NCBI GenBank assembly: GCA_000514715.1
Contig: AZWL01000011.1
Location: 158 to 64,157 of the forward strand
Length of the DNA stretch: 64,000 nucleotides
Source: Streptomyces sp. CNH099
Lineage (GTDB): Bacteria > Actinomycetota > Actinomycetes > Streptomycetales > Streptomycetaceae
Reading direction: 5' to 3'
Part shown: in pieces, positions 44,101 through 51,860 of the stretch
Layout of the letters: every line of letters starts with the position of its first letter
Numbering within the stretch: the first letter of the stretch is position 1
The notes under the pieces: generated by a model
What the model was told of the DNA's origin: nothing
Seen by the model: only the letters and a program-made list of their open reading frames with translations
Database searches by the model: none
Position numbers and translations under genes: made by a program

Positions 44101-44992
44101 GGGCGGTCAGTGCCCGTTCCACCACCAGCCCGCCCAGGGCCGCCGGTCTCACGACCGCCTCCCGCAGCTCCGCCTCGCTCATGGGCGTGACCGGCAGCGT
44201 GGCTTCGCGGGCGGCCTCGGCGAGGGCCCGGTGCCGGATGAGGTGGCCGTGGAAGTCGTCGCGTAAGCCGAGCACGACGCGGATGCCGTGGCCGGGCTCG
44301 GCGGCGGCGCACAGCAGGCCGAGGAAGCGGGTGCGCTCGGCCCGGTCGGTGCACAGGGTGAAGACCTCCTCGAACTGGTCCACCACGAGCACCGTGCCCG
44401 GCCGGGCCCGCCGCGGGTCGAGCAGGTCCGCGTACGTCCGCGCCGGCCGCTCGCCGGGCGTGAGGATGCGGATCACCGCGGGCCGGTCCCGGCGCGGCGC
44501 GGCCCGGCGCAGCCGCGGTATCAACCCGGCGCGCAGCAGGGAGGACTTGCCGCTGCCCGAGGGCCCGGCCACCACCACCAGGTGCCGCCGGCCGAGCAGT
44601 TCCACGAGCCGGTCGGCGAGAGCGTCCCGGCCGAAGAAGCGCTCGGCGTCCCCGACCTCGAAGCGGGCCGGCCCGAGGTAGGGCGACTCGGCCTCGTCCC
44701 CGCCCCGGTCCGCGCGGGCCTCCTCGGCCGCCTCCCGCGCGGCCTGCCGCCAGCGCCGCTCCCACTCCCCGCGCTCCCCGCCGCAGGCGGCGGCGTAGGC
44801 CAGCGCGACCGCGAGCGACGGCAACCGGTCGCCTGCGGCGGCCTGCGCGAGGGTGGCGGCCGAGAAGTGCGCCCGCTGCGCCATCGCCCGGTAGGTGACC
44901 CCGCCGGCCTCCCGGCGCAGCTGCCGTAACTCGCCGGCGAACCGCACGACCGGCCCGCCGGCCGGATCCAGCGCACGCTCACGACGCCCCAT
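41147..44992 (-). CDS. HTH - nSTAND NTPase - WD40 repeat protein
   Basis: A 1281-residue protein. An XRE-like HTH (about 15-75, GVTYRAMAQRAHFSAATLAQAA) is followed by a STAND-type NTPase (about 110-480) with Walker A VAGPSGSGKSSLLRAG and Walker B TVLVVDQFEEVF. One hydrophobic helix follows (about 510-530, AALSVLVVLSLVAALVAW), then a WD40 propeller region to the end (about 600-1270; WD-like ends such as LQLWDAS and VVLWDGE). Such proteins are common in Streptomyces; some nSTAND relatives are innate-immunity sensors, but here the role is unknown. ATG 44992 was chosen for its position before the HTH. The cytosolic HTH and the helix suggest a membrane-tethered sensor. Confidence 0.85.
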   Translation of the reverse strand: MGRRERALDPAGGPVVRFAGELRQLRREAGGVTYRAMAQRAHFSAATLAQAAAGDRLPSLAVALAYAAACGGERGEWERRWRQAAREAAEEARADRGGDEAESPYLGPARFEVGDAERFFGRDALADRLVELLGRRHLVVVAGPSGSGKSSLLRAGLIPRLRRAAPRRDRPAVIRILTPGERPARTYADLLDPRRARPGTVLVVDQFEEVFTLCTDRAERTRFLGLLCAAAEPGHGIRVVLGLRDDFHGHLIRHRALAEAAREATLPVTPMSEAELREAVVRPAALGGLVVERALTARLVREAADEPGGLSLLSHALRETWYRRSGRVLTQAAYDAAGGLHGVVARTAEDLYRSLTDDQAEAARRILLRLVTPGQSSRDDRDGRDGRDTRRPADRTELVALGPGTAAEVQAVLERLAGARLVTLAGDTVELAHEAVLTAWPRLRAWIAADRERLRVQRQLTDSARTWRSLGRDPGSLYRGVRLALAERHCPAGRRDDLTPLEREFLAASLAARRRTHRVRRTRTAALSVLVVLSLVAALVAWQQIRAGEHRRIEAEARRVAGVADSLRTSDPQTAMHLSLAAWDLADLPETRAALTAAAAQHERDVFTDPDGGTRTVRRLSTDGRTLLSVGPLRVARWDLDTRRQVEDLPGPGLLPEVGRPRADAGWLPVFDPSSQVAVYDLADGRRDGPPLADADGGAEMGPGGRTLLVYDADGADRRIQLWDPHTRRQLLEIEDGGGTPGAYPQGWSRGHVQIPDRAHRTLTHDPSFPDATLSPDGSRLALCVPGERLQLWDVAEGRRLPAPRLPEVSVSTCLQERVRFSPDGGRLALFDGGGFRTWRISTGRELPAIEYPGLEDAEFSRDGAFVAASDGGEILVWRLAAPRYPVFRHRLSGETVKDLRLDADTATLRYLAGPYDGNGPTVHTLDLGRSVDRSWSGRQGEEARLSPDGAALAVARPDADGGHLRFRVLDVRTGELLAEPGRMPCPPPDTFCRALMAFDSTGRNLVYGVAPEGLPAFERGRIVRYDIARRRTTAVLDRDELGPGGLSNVAFGPDDRSLLLTNTYGPDLTETRVWDLRRRKVTGTIPHTAGTSVPHPGGHLVATARGRAYRLPSGELLPPARGTGPATALAFCRDGEYLAAGDASGRVVLWDGELRRQTGTLDAPETPARGGVSALACSRDGRTLAVAGDGGTLQLWDASSRRRIGSPLPTSGGAVTALAFSPGGGRLHAAGDRTPPQTYDIDPDRAARAVCHRVTGELSPREWQRHLPDTPYRETCPRGR

Positions 44993-45201
44993 GATCGTTC
45001 CCCCCGTCGTCCAGTGGATCCCCGCCCCGACGCTACGAACCTCCGCGACCGGCCAGCAAGACGACATAGCGCCATCCGTTGCCGATCACACGAATTGTCT
45101 GGAGCGGCGGAAGGGACCTGTCAGACATTCCTCCGGTCACCCAGGCTCGACTCCTGCAGGCCGCCGGCACCAGCCGGACGGCGACGACAGAAGGAGGTTG
45201 G

Positions 45202-45596
45202 ACGAACAGGCCGCCGAAGACCCGTGCCGCACTTGTTGCGGCCGCGGGCGCCGCCGTGGCCACGGGCCTGGCCGCCGCTCCCGCACAAGTCCGCCGAGGA
45301 GCCGCCGACCCTTTTCGCCACCTACCGGTGCGGCCAGGGTGAGGGCAACCAGCAGAAGCTCGCGGTGACCGGGGGGCACATCGAGTTCAGGTTCAAATGC
45401 AGCGGGACGACCGTCACCGTCTACGACGCCACCGTTCACGACACCAAGGCCGACGGGTGGTGCGTCTACGCCCAGGGCACCTTCAACAGCACTGTCGAAA
45501 GCAACCGGGCGTGCCCGAAGGGTGACATCGACTCCTTCGACTGGAGGGAGACGGACAGCAACCGGCAGTTCACGTTGCGCGTCCTGAAGGACCAGC
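45202..45596 (+). pseudogene. decayed small secreted protein gene
   Basis: GAAGGAGG is followed at the right distance by ACG (45202-45204) where a start codon is expected. The next codons encode a good signal peptide (NRPPKTRAALVAAAGAAVA ... AAAPA). Immediately after the cleavage site the frame must shift by one base to read a Cys-containing mature domain (TLFATYRCGQGEGNQQKL, FRFKCSG, WCVYAQG, NRACPKGD, ending RQFTLRV). A stop is reached only after a second one-base shift. A strong hairpin follows. Lost start, frameshift and lost stop together indicate a dead gene; sequencing error in a GC-rich stretch is the alternative. Confidence 0.6.
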
Positions 45597-45607
45597 CCGG
45601 CCGCGCG

Positions 45608-45641
45608 AGGCCCTGCGGCCGGGCACCCGGCCGCAGGGCCT
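45608..45641 (+). terminator. long hairpin terminator
   Basis: Sixteen complementary bases on each side (AGGCCCTGCGGCCGGG with CCCGGCCGCAGGGCCT) around CA. It is the terminator of the decayed secreted-protein gene and insulates the LuxR gene downstream. Confidence 0.8.
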
Positions 45642-45687
45642 CTGTTCCACGGATTTGCCGGGGGTATACCTCGCGCGGGGCGCTGCG

Positions 45688-45709
45688 GCGTGACAAATTG
45701 TCGTTACGC
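45688..45709. promoter_or_regulatory. imperfect palindrome in LuxR gene promoter region
   Basis: GCGT...ACGC ends with a GACAA-A-TTGTC core in an AT-rich pocket, 95-115 bases before the LuxR gene start. It could be an operator or part of the promoter. Confidence 0.35.
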
Positions 45710-45802
45710 CGAAGTTCACTCCGTCGTGGCGACGGCGCGGAACCATGGGGCCAGGGGCCGACGGTGCCTCGGGGCAGATCCGCTCAATGCAGGAGGCTCG
45801 CC

Positions 45803-46837
45803 GTGCACACCAACGAAATGGGAGTTTTCGGTATCTCCCCCGCGGAGGAGCAACTGTACCGGCACTTCCTGCGGCACCCCGATTCACCCGCCGAAGGGCT
45901 TTTCGTGAAGCTCGGCATCGCCCCGCATGAAATGGATCAGGCCATGACCCGCCTGGTGGGGCTGCGGCTGCTGAGACCCGGGGATCGGCCGGGGTGGTTC
46001 CGTCCCGTCGATCCGGAGCAGGTCGTGGCACGGCTGACCGAGTTGCGGCTGCGCGAGATGTACCAGGAGATCCAGCGGATCACCCAGAGCCGGCACGTTC
46101 TTGCCACCCTGCGGGCGGAGGACGTGACGGGCTCGGGGGCCTCGGCGGAGGGCGGTTCGGGGGGCGCGTACGGCGGCGAGCACGGGGTGGAGGAGATCGA
46201 GGAGCGGGCGGACCTCAGCAACAAGATGGAGGAGCTGGTCTTCTTCGCCCGGGAGGAGATCGCCTCCGTCGAGCCCGGCTTCCACCTGATGTCCGAGGCG
46301 GTGCTCAAGCGGCGCACGGTGGAGTGGCGGGCGCTGAAGCGCGGGGTGCGGCGGCGGCTGGTGCTGCCGGCGGACACGCTGCAGCATCCCCGGGTCGCCG
46401 GGCACGTGCGGGAGTTGCTCGCCCGCGGCGGGGAGGTGCGGGTGGTCGAGGAGATCACGGACCAGCTCGCGGTGTACGACGGGCGGGTGGCCCTGATGCC
46501 CAAGGACCCGAAGAACAGCGACCACGGCGCCCTGATGGTGCGGGGGCCGGGGCTGGTCAGCACGCTGTCCGGGCTCTTCGAGAAGGTGTGGGAGCAGGCC
46601 GAGGACGTCTCCGTCGAGCTGCGCGAGCCCGGCGAGGAGCCGGAGACGGAGCTGTCGGAGGCGGAGCTGCGGGTGCTGCGGATGATGTGCGAGGTGGGCA
46701 AGGACGAGACGGGGGCCCGGGACCTGGGGGTCTCGGTGCGTACGTACCGCCGGCACATCGCCGACGTGCTGCGCCGGCTCGGCGCCTCGACCCGCGCCCA
46801 GGCCGCGCTGCTCGCCCGGGAGCGCGGCTGGGTCTGA
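45803..46837 (+). CDS. LuxR-family regulator with TrmB/PLD-like sensor region, cluster regulator
   Basis: A 344-residue protein. The N-terminal helix-turn-helix (about 8-75, FGISPAEEQLYRHFLRHPD) resembles TrmB-type winged helices. The central region (about 165-265: FHLMSEAVLKRRTVEWRAL, VRVVEEITDQLAVYDGRVAL) matches the PLD-like sensor segment of these regulators. The C-terminal LuxR HTH (about 285-344) reads LSEAELRVLRMMCEVGKDE and SVRTYRRHIADVLRRLGA. GTG 45803 follows AGGAGG by six bases. Such regulators often accompany lanthipeptide and thiopeptide clusters; here it is the likely pathway activator of the precursor gene. Confidence 0.82.
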   Translation: MHTNEMGVFGISPAEEQLYRHFLRHPDSPAEGLFVKLGIAPHEMDQAMTRLVGLRLLRPGDRPGWFRPVDPEQVVARLTELRLREMYQEIQRITQSRHVLATLRAEDVTGSGASAEGGSGGAYGGEHGVEEIEERADLSNKMEELVFFAREEIASVEPGFHLMSEAVLKRRTVEWRALKRGVRRRLVLPADTLQHPRVAGHVRELLARGGEVRVVEEITDQLAVYDGRVALMPKDPKNSDHGALMVRGPGLVSTLSGLFEKVWEQAEDVSVELREPGEEPETELSEAELRVLRMMCEVGKDETGARDLGVSVRTYRRHIADVLRRLGASTRAQAALLARERGWV

Positions 46838-46845
46838 GCGGCGTC

Positions 46846-46903
46846 CGGCACCTCCACCGCGTTCAGCATCTCCGCCGCGTTCGGCACCTCCACCGCGTTC
46901 AGC
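46846..46903. repeat. 22-base direct repeat between LuxR and small protein genes
   Basis: CGGCACCTCCACCGCGTTCA plus GC recurs at 46846-46867 and 46882-46903, with a degenerate partial copy between them. The second copy covers the stop of the 84-residue protein gene. Confidence 0.6.
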
Positions 46904-47153
46904 TCTCCACCGACCAGCCCACGCACGCCCGGTGCGACAGCACGTCGCCCATCGCCCGCTCCGCCCCCACCGCCGTCCCGCCCTCCGGCACCGCGAGCGT
47001 CAGCCGGATCCGCTCCGACTCCACCCGCAGCTCGTGCGGCAGGTGAGCCCGCAGCAGCCACAGCAGCCGGACCGCCGTCGTCTCCGCCGGCGGGGCGTCG
47101 AAGTCCTGCCGTACGAACGCGACCTCGACCGTCCGGCCGCCGCCCCCGGTCAT
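46899..47153 (-). CDS. 84-residue protein coupled to M20 hydrolase gene
   Basis: ATG 47153 overlaps the stop of the M20 gene (ATGA). The sequence VEVAFVRQDFDAPPAETTAV, then LRAHLPHELRVESERIRLTLAVPE, is a mixed alpha/beta small domain. I recognise no family. Strict coupling to the peptidase and position at the cluster edge suggest it belongs to the pathway. Confidence 0.6.
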   Translation of the reverse strand: MTGGGGRTVEVAFVRQDFDAPPAETTAVRLLWLLRAHLPHELRVESERIRLTLAVPEGGTAVGAERAMGDVLSHRACVGWSVES

Positions 47154-48445
47154 CCGTCCCCCTCGCCGGAACCGGAGCCGGCACCTGCACCGGCGCCGGC
47201 GTCCGCGCCGGCGTCCGGCGGGTCCGGGGCCAGCGCCCGGTGCGCCGCCGCCGTCAGCGCCTCGATGCCCGTCGGCAGCGCCGTGCGCAGGTCCGGCGCG
47301 AACCGCGGCGAGTGGTTCCCCGGCACCGGGTTGCCCGTGCGCGCCGCTTCGCGGCGGGCCGACGCGGAGACCGTGCCCAGCATCCAGTAGCCCAGCCGGA
47401 CGCCGGGGGCGCCGTGCACCTCCGCGCCGGCGGGGCCGTACCAGGCGAAATCCTCCGCCGCGGTGGCCGGTTGCCAGCGCAGCACCCGGGCCGGGGACAG
47501 CGCCGCGACGTGCGCCGCCCGCAGCCGGGCCGTCAGCGGCGCGTCCGGCAGCAGCGCCCGCGAGCGGGCCCGCACCGTCACCTCCGGGTCCCGCGGCGCG
47601 CCCGCGGCCGCCGCCTCGCCGGCCAGCACCCGGCGTACGCCCGCCAGCAGCCGGTCCAGGGTGCCCTCGTCGAACGCCCGCAGGCTGATGCCCAGTTCCG
47701 CGCGGTCGGGGATGACGTTCGCCTCGGTGCCGGCCGCGAGGCGGCCCACGGTCAGCACGGCCTGCTCGGCGGGGGCCCGCTCGCGGGCCACCAGGGTCTG
47801 CAGCCGCAGCACGGCCGCCGCCGCCGACACCACCGGGTCGACCGTCAGGTGCGGTGCCCCGGCGTGCCCGCCGGCGCCGTGCAGCACCGCGTCGACCGCG
47901 GCCGTGCCGGCCAGCAGCGGGCCGCCGTCGGCGTGGGCGACGGTGCCCGCCGGCAGCGGTGCGGTGTGCTGGGCGAGGACGGCGTCGGGCGGGCCGGTGA
48001 GGTCGTAGAGCCCGGCGCGCAGCATCGCCAGCGCGCCGTCGAGCGTCTCCTCGGCCGGCTGGCCGACGACGGCGACGGTGCCGCGCCAGCCGCCGGTGTC
48101 CCGGGCGAGCAGCCGGGCGGCGCCGGCGAGCGCGGCGAGGTGCAGGTCGTGGCCGCAGGCGTGGGCGACGCCTGGGACGGTGCTGGCGTAGCGCAGCCCG
48201 GTGTCCTCGGTGACCGGCAGCGCGTCGAGTTCGGCGCGCAGCAGGACGGTCGGGCCTGTGCCGCGGCGCAGCAGGCCGACGACGCCGTGGCCGCCGACGC
48301 CGCGGGTGACGGCGTAGCCGTCGGCGGCGAGCCGGTCGGCCAGCACGCCGGCGGTGCGCTCCTCGGCGCCGGACGGCTCGGGGTGGAGGTGGACGTCGAG
48401 ACAGCATTCCACGGCGGACCGGAGGACATCCGCGGATACGGCCAT
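47150..48445 (-). CDS. M20-family amidohydrolase/peptidase
   Basis: A 431-residue M20D-type amidohydrolase with HACGHDLHLAALAGAARLLA and PAEETLDGALAML metal-site regions and a lid/dimerisation domain (about 175-295, HGAGGHAGAPHLTVDPV). GAGGAG ten bases upstream favours ATG 48445; ATG 48454 is only one base from the ribosome site. Enzymes of this family cut N-acyl amino acids and amide bonds. In a RiPP context it may trim the peptide or act on an amide; this is inference. It is divergent from the precursor gene, with a shared promoter region. Confidence 0.8.
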   Translation of the reverse strand: MAVSADVLRSAVECCLDVHLHPEPSGAEERTAGVLADRLAADGYAVTRGVGGHGVVGLLRRGTGPTVLLRAELDALPVTEDTGLRYASTVPGVAHACGHDLHLAALAGAARLLARDTGGWRGTVAVVGQPAEETLDGALAMLRAGLYDLTGPPDAVLAQHTAPLPAGTVAHADGGPLLAGTAAVDAVLHGAGGHAGAPHLTVDPVVSAAAAVLRLQTLVARERAPAEQAVLTVGRLAAGTEANVIPDRAELGISLRAFDEGTLDRLLAGVRRVLAGEAAAAGAPRDPEVTVRARSRALLPDAPLTARLRAAHVAALSPARVLRWQPATAAEDFAWYGPAGAEVHGAPGVRLGYWMLGTVSASARREAARTGNPVPGNHSPRFAPDLRTALPTGIEALTAAAHRALAPDPPDAGADAGAGAGAGSGSGEGDG

Positions 48446-48664
48446 GCGCGCCATGCTCCTCTGTTGAGACCCCCGAGCAGTTCCACCCTGCCCGACGCGG
48501 TGATCAACGCGGACTCACCTCCCTGTCGCCGGGTGTCAGTGAAGTGACAGCGAAACGGGGCCGGTGGTGGCAGCGGCGGTCGATTCAATGTTCGGGACAA
48601 CCACGGGGATCGGCCGGTCGCACGGGCGGCGGGCCCGCCCTCGGATACGGAAGAAGGAGTTCCC
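48446..48664. promoter_or_regulatory. divergent control region for precursor and M20 genes
   Basis: 219 bases. TGTCA (48534-48538) and TGACA (48545-48549) form a short inverted repeat with 6-base spacing. AGAAGGAG lies five bases before the precursor ATG. It must contain the precursor promoter, since the modification operon is transcribed in the opposite direction and cannot supply it. Confidence 0.5.
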
Positions 48665-48838
48665 ATGGCTGACAAGGCGCTCTCCACCCTCGCCGACGAG
48701 ATCCTGGAGCTGGAGTCGGAGACCTTCGAGATCTCGGACTACTCGGACCAGGCCGAGGTCGTCCTCGCCGGTTCGACCTCCTGCTCGTCCACCTCCACCT
48801 GCTCCAGCACCACGAGCACCACCTCGTGCAGCGCCTGA
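48665..48838 (+). CDS. RiPP precursor peptide, thiopeptide/azole-rich type
   Basis: A 57-residue peptide with a strong ribosome site (AGAAGGAG). Residues 1-36 form an acidic leader (MADKALSTLADEILELESE, then TFEISDYSDQAEVVLAG) like thiazolylpeptide-type precursors. Residues 37-57 contain ten Ser, seven Thr, three Cys (40, 46, 55) and a final Ala, so every residue but the last can be cyclised or dehydrated. Cleavage near Ala35-Gly36 is inferred. It faces an operon encoding two YcaO enzymes, a LanB dehydratase, a SpaB_C protein and a dehydrogenase, and is separated from it by a strong hairpin. Abundance from its own promoter is expected. Confidence 0.9.
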   Translation: MADKALSTLADEILELESETFEISDYSDQAEVVLAGSTSCSSTSTCSSTTSTTSCSA

Positions 48839-48867
48839 CGCACCGTCGGTAGCGCCGCATCCGGAGA

Positions 48868-48907
48868 CAGCCCTCCCGGGACGGATCCGTTCCTCCCGGG
48901 AGGGCTG
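48868..48907. terminator. bidirectional hairpin between precursor and YcaO operon
   Basis: A 14-pair perfect stem: CAGCCCTCCCGGGA (48868-48881) with TCCCGGGAGGGCTG (48894-48907), 12-base loop. It ends the precursor transcript and protects it from the convergent nine-gene operon. Confidence 0.85.
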
Positions 48908-48955
48908 CGGCATCTCTGCGGGCATGTCTGCGGCTGCGCCGTCGCGGCCGCTCCG

Positions 48956-51064
48956 CTACGGGAACGGGTGCGGCACCGCGCGCAGGCCGTCCCCGGCCGC
49001 CGCCAGCAGCCGCGGCATCCGCAGCGCCCGCTGCCGGTGCCAGCCGAAGTCCAGCGGCAGCAGCCCCGGCGCCAGCGTCGCGACGGTCCGCAGCCCCACC
49101 GCCCGCTGCTCCGGCGTCGTCTGGTCGACGGCCACCGCGTCGTACCCGTGCGCCGCCAGCGCGTCGACGAGGAGCCGCAGGTCGTCCCGCAGGTCCAGCG
49201 TCGCCGGCCGCACCTGGGCCCAGTCGGCGTACACCTCGGCCAGCGGCAGCGCCGGGTCGTCCGTCAGGAAGTCCCCGGCGTGCTCGGCCATCCGCGGCAG
49301 CCCGTAGAGCTGTGCGTGGTCCTTCAGCTGCCGGACGCGGCCGAAGTCCTCGGCCATCGCCTCCAGTTCGGCGCGCCGCTCGGCCACCTGGTAAGGCAGG
49401 TGCGGGATGTACGTCAGCACCTCGCTGAGCGCGCCGGTCAGCGCGGCCGCCGGGTCGAGGCCGGCGGCGGCGCCGAAGGACAGCAGCCCGGGGCCGCCGT
49501 CCGCCCGTACCGCCACCGCGGTGATCACCGGGATGCCCAGGTCGCTGCGGGTGTCGAAGGCCCGTACCGCGTAGCCGAGCAGCGCCGCCCGGTCCAGCAT
49601 GCCGCGCACCCGCGGGTCGCCGGTGGAGCGCGGGTCGACGCGGGTGAGCGGGCCGCGGCCGTACCAGGCGAGGAGGAAGGCGTCGCGCTCGATCAGCTCC
49701 AGTAGCCCGTAGAGCGCGGCCTCCGCGAGCGAGCCGCCGGTGGCGCAGCCGTTGGAGCACTCGAAGACGAAGTTGTCGTCGGGCAGCCCGGCGCTGTAGT
49801 GCACCAGCCGCGCCGGTACGAGCGCGGGGTGGTCGTCGCGCAGGCAGTGGCCCCAGATCCAGGGGATGGGGCGGGCCGGGTCGAACGGGTCGACCATCGG
49901 GTCGTCGCGGTACGTCTCCGGGGCGTAGAGCCCGGTGCGCCGGGGGTCGACGACGGTGTTCCGGCCCCACTCGGCGGCCAGCTCGTCGAAGGCGGCGGTG
50001 ACGGGGCGCAGGCCGCGGCGGGGGTGGGTGCCGGCGTAGCGCTCCAGGCCCTCCAGGTACGCGAGGGTGCGGCTGGTGGCGTACGCGTCGGCCTGGCCGG
50101 AGAACGTGACGTCGTTGAGGCCGGCGTAGCCGCGGACGAAGGCGCTGCCGGAGATCGGCGCGGTGGTGGTGGAGGCGGGGTTGAGGTGGGTGGTGGAGCC
50201 GAGGGCGCCGCAGACGGGGTTGGCGAGCGCCGCCTCGGGGAGGTCGAGGGCGGCGAGCGGGGTGACGCGGTAGACACCGGGGTCCGGCTTCGGGGTGGGA
50301 GCGAGGTACATGCGGCCGTGCTCGGGCGCGTCGTCGCCGGGCGTCACGCAGGCCGGGCAGAGCGGCTCGGCCAGTAGCGGGAACGTGGCCAGCGCGAGGG
50401 TGCCGAGGTCGACGCGGGTGACGCGGGCCAGCCCGTCGGGCGAGCGGCGGCCGGCGACCGCCCGGCACACCGCCCACACGGCGTCGGCGACGTGGTCGGT
50501 GAGCACCGGCCACGCCGCGCCGCCGACGGGCGCGAACCCGCCCTCCAGCGCCTCCCGTTCCGAGCGGGTGCGCAGCCGCTGCCAGCGCATCGCGAGGCAC
50601 CGGCCGCAGGCGGGCCGCGGTGCGGGCGGTCCGCCTGCGGCCGGATCCCCTTCGGCGCCCCAGGGGCCGACGAGCACCGCGCGTGAGCTGAGGTGCACGG
50701 TGGCGCCGGGGCGCTCGTCCGGCCACGGGTCGCGGCCGGGGTGCAGGGTGTCGGCCGCGCCGAGGGGCACGACGACGGGGGGTTCGGGGGGGTGTGGATC
50801 GCGGGGGGCGGGGAAGCCGGCCGAGCGCGCGGAGCCGTGCGCGCCTCCGCCGCCTGCGCGCCCGGGGGCGGGCGGGCGCGTGGAGGTGCCGCCGCCCGCG
50901 GCGTCCGGCGCGGTCGCCGCGGCGACGCCCTCGCCGGCCGCCCAGCGGGCGCGCAGCGCCTCCGCCAGCCAGGCGCGGGCCGCCTCGAAGGGGGCGCCGG
51001 GCTCGTCCCGTACCGCCCGGGTCTGCTGTCCGGCCGCGGCGCCGGCCGCCGTCGCCGCCGTCAT
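48956..51064 (-). CDS. YcaO cyclodehydratase no. 1
   Basis: A 702-residue protein. The N-terminal ~240 residues hold an E1-like zinc module with C153-x2-C156 (ACGRC) and C236-x2-C239 (CPAC). The YcaO domain follows, with ATP-site motifs SRTLAYLEGLERYAG (about 331-345), SNGCATGGSLAEAALYGLLE and ERDAFLLAWYG. The C-terminus ends AVPHPFP, the proline-rich tail that TOMM cyclodehydratases place in the active site. It would convert Cys or Ser/Thr to azolines with ATP. ATG 51064 overlaps the stop of the permease gene (ATGA). It is the last gene of the operon. Which residues it modifies, relative to YcaO no. 2, is unknown. Confidence 0.9.
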   Translation of the reverse strand: MTAATAAGAAAGQQTRAVRDEPGAPFEAARAWLAEALRARWAAGEGVAAATAPDAAGGGTSTRPPAPGRAGGGGAHGSARSAGFPAPRDPHPPEPPVVVPLGAADTLHPGRDPWPDERPGATVHLSSRAVLVGPWGAEGDPAAGGPPAPRPACGRCLAMRWQRLRTRSEREALEGGFAPVGGAAWPVLTDHVADAVWAVCRAVAGRRSPDGLARVTRVDLGTLALATFPLLAEPLCPACVTPGDDAPEHGRMYLAPTPKPDPGVYRVTPLAALDLPEAALANPVCGALGSTTHLNPASTTTAPISGSAFVRGYAGLNDVTFSGQADAYATSRTLAYLEGLERYAGTHPRRGLRPVTAAFDELAAEWGRNTVVDPRRTGLYAPETYRDDPMVDPFDPARPIPWIWGHCLRDDHPALVPARLVHYSAGLPDDNFVFECSNGCATGGSLAEAALYGLLELIERDAFLLAWYGRGPLTRVDPRSTGDPRVRGMLDRAALLGYAVRAFDTRSDLGIPVITAVAVRADGGPGLLSFGAAAGLDPAAALTGALSEVLTYIPHLPYQVAERRAELEAMAEDFGRVRQLKDHAQLYGLPRMAEHAGDFLTDDPALPLAEVYADWAQVRPATLDLRDDLRLLVDALAAHGYDAVAVDQTTPEQRAVGLRTVATLAPGLLPLDFGWHRQRALRMPRLLAAAGDGLRAVPHPFP

Positions 51065-51816
51065 GTCCGGTCGCTCCAGCGGAAGACGCGGAACGCCACC
51101 GCCCCGAACACCGCCGCGAACGCCACCAGCCCGCCGCACGCCACCGCGATGTCCGCGCCGCCGCCCGCGTCGGTGAGCGCCGCCGACACCCCGTCGTTGA
51201 GGTGCCGCAGCGGCAGCACCCAGCTCATCGCCTGCATCCACGACGGCATGGCGTCCAGCGGGTAGAAGGAGCCGGACAGGAACGCCATCGGCACCATCAG
51301 GAAGTTCGCGACCGCCGCCACCGCCTCCGGCGTACGGGCGTAGGAGCCGACGATCGCGCCCAGCGCCAGGAACGCCGTGATGCCCAGCACCAGCACCGGC
51401 ACCGCCAGCGGCCAGCCCGCGGCCAGTTCGAGGCCCATCACCGGCAGCAGCGCCACCGCCACGAACAGCACCGCCTGCACCAGGCCGATGCCCACGGCCA
51501 GCACGTAGCGCGAGCCCAGCACGGCGGACAGCGGCGTCGGCGTCATGCGGATGACCCGCAGGATGTCGTCGCGGCGCCACTGCATCAGCACGAAGCCGAC
51601 GCCGAAGACGGCCGCGTTGCCGACGCCCCAGGAGAGCACCCCGGGCGCGATGTACGCGATGTAGGGCCGGCCGCTCTCCTCCACGTCCTGGCCGTGGAAG
51701 ATCAGCCCGAAGACGACGAGGAAGAGCAGCGGGAAGGCGAAGGTGAAGAACAGTGTGGTCTTGTCCCGGGTGTACGCCCGGTAGCCGGCCTCCGCCAGCG
51801 CGGAATAGGCACTCAT
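51061..51816 (-). CDS. ABC-2 type permease
   Basis: A 251-residue membrane protein with six hydrophobic segments (first TTLFFTFAFPLLFLVVFGLI) and the ABC-2 signature region FLMVPMAFLSGSFYPLDAMP before the last helices. It pairs with the ATPase encoded 44 bases upstream to form an exporter, probably for the mature peptide or for self-protection. Its stop overlaps the YcaO no. 1 start. Confidence 0.88.
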   Translation of the reverse strand: MSAYSALAEAGYRAYTRDKTTLFFTFAFPLLFLVVFGLIFHGQDVEESGRPYIAYIAPGVLSWGVGNAAVFGVGFVLMQWRRDDILRVIRMTPTPLSAVLGSRYVLAVGIGLVQAVLFVAVALLPVMGLELAAGWPLAVPVLVLGITAFLALGAIVGSYARTPEAVAAVANFLMVPMAFLSGSFYPLDAMPSWMQAMSWVLPLRHLNDGVSAALTDAGGGADIAVACGGLVAFAAVFGAVAFRVFRWSDRT

Positions 51817-51860
51817 GGCACGTCCCTACGGATGTCGTCGTCGGCGGCGGGGGTCAACTG

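Noticed and set aside
40376..44266. 1296-codon plus-strand frame opposite the methyltransferase and nSTAND-WD40 genes.
   Set aside because: It is antisense to genes with clear domains and shows no domain of its own.
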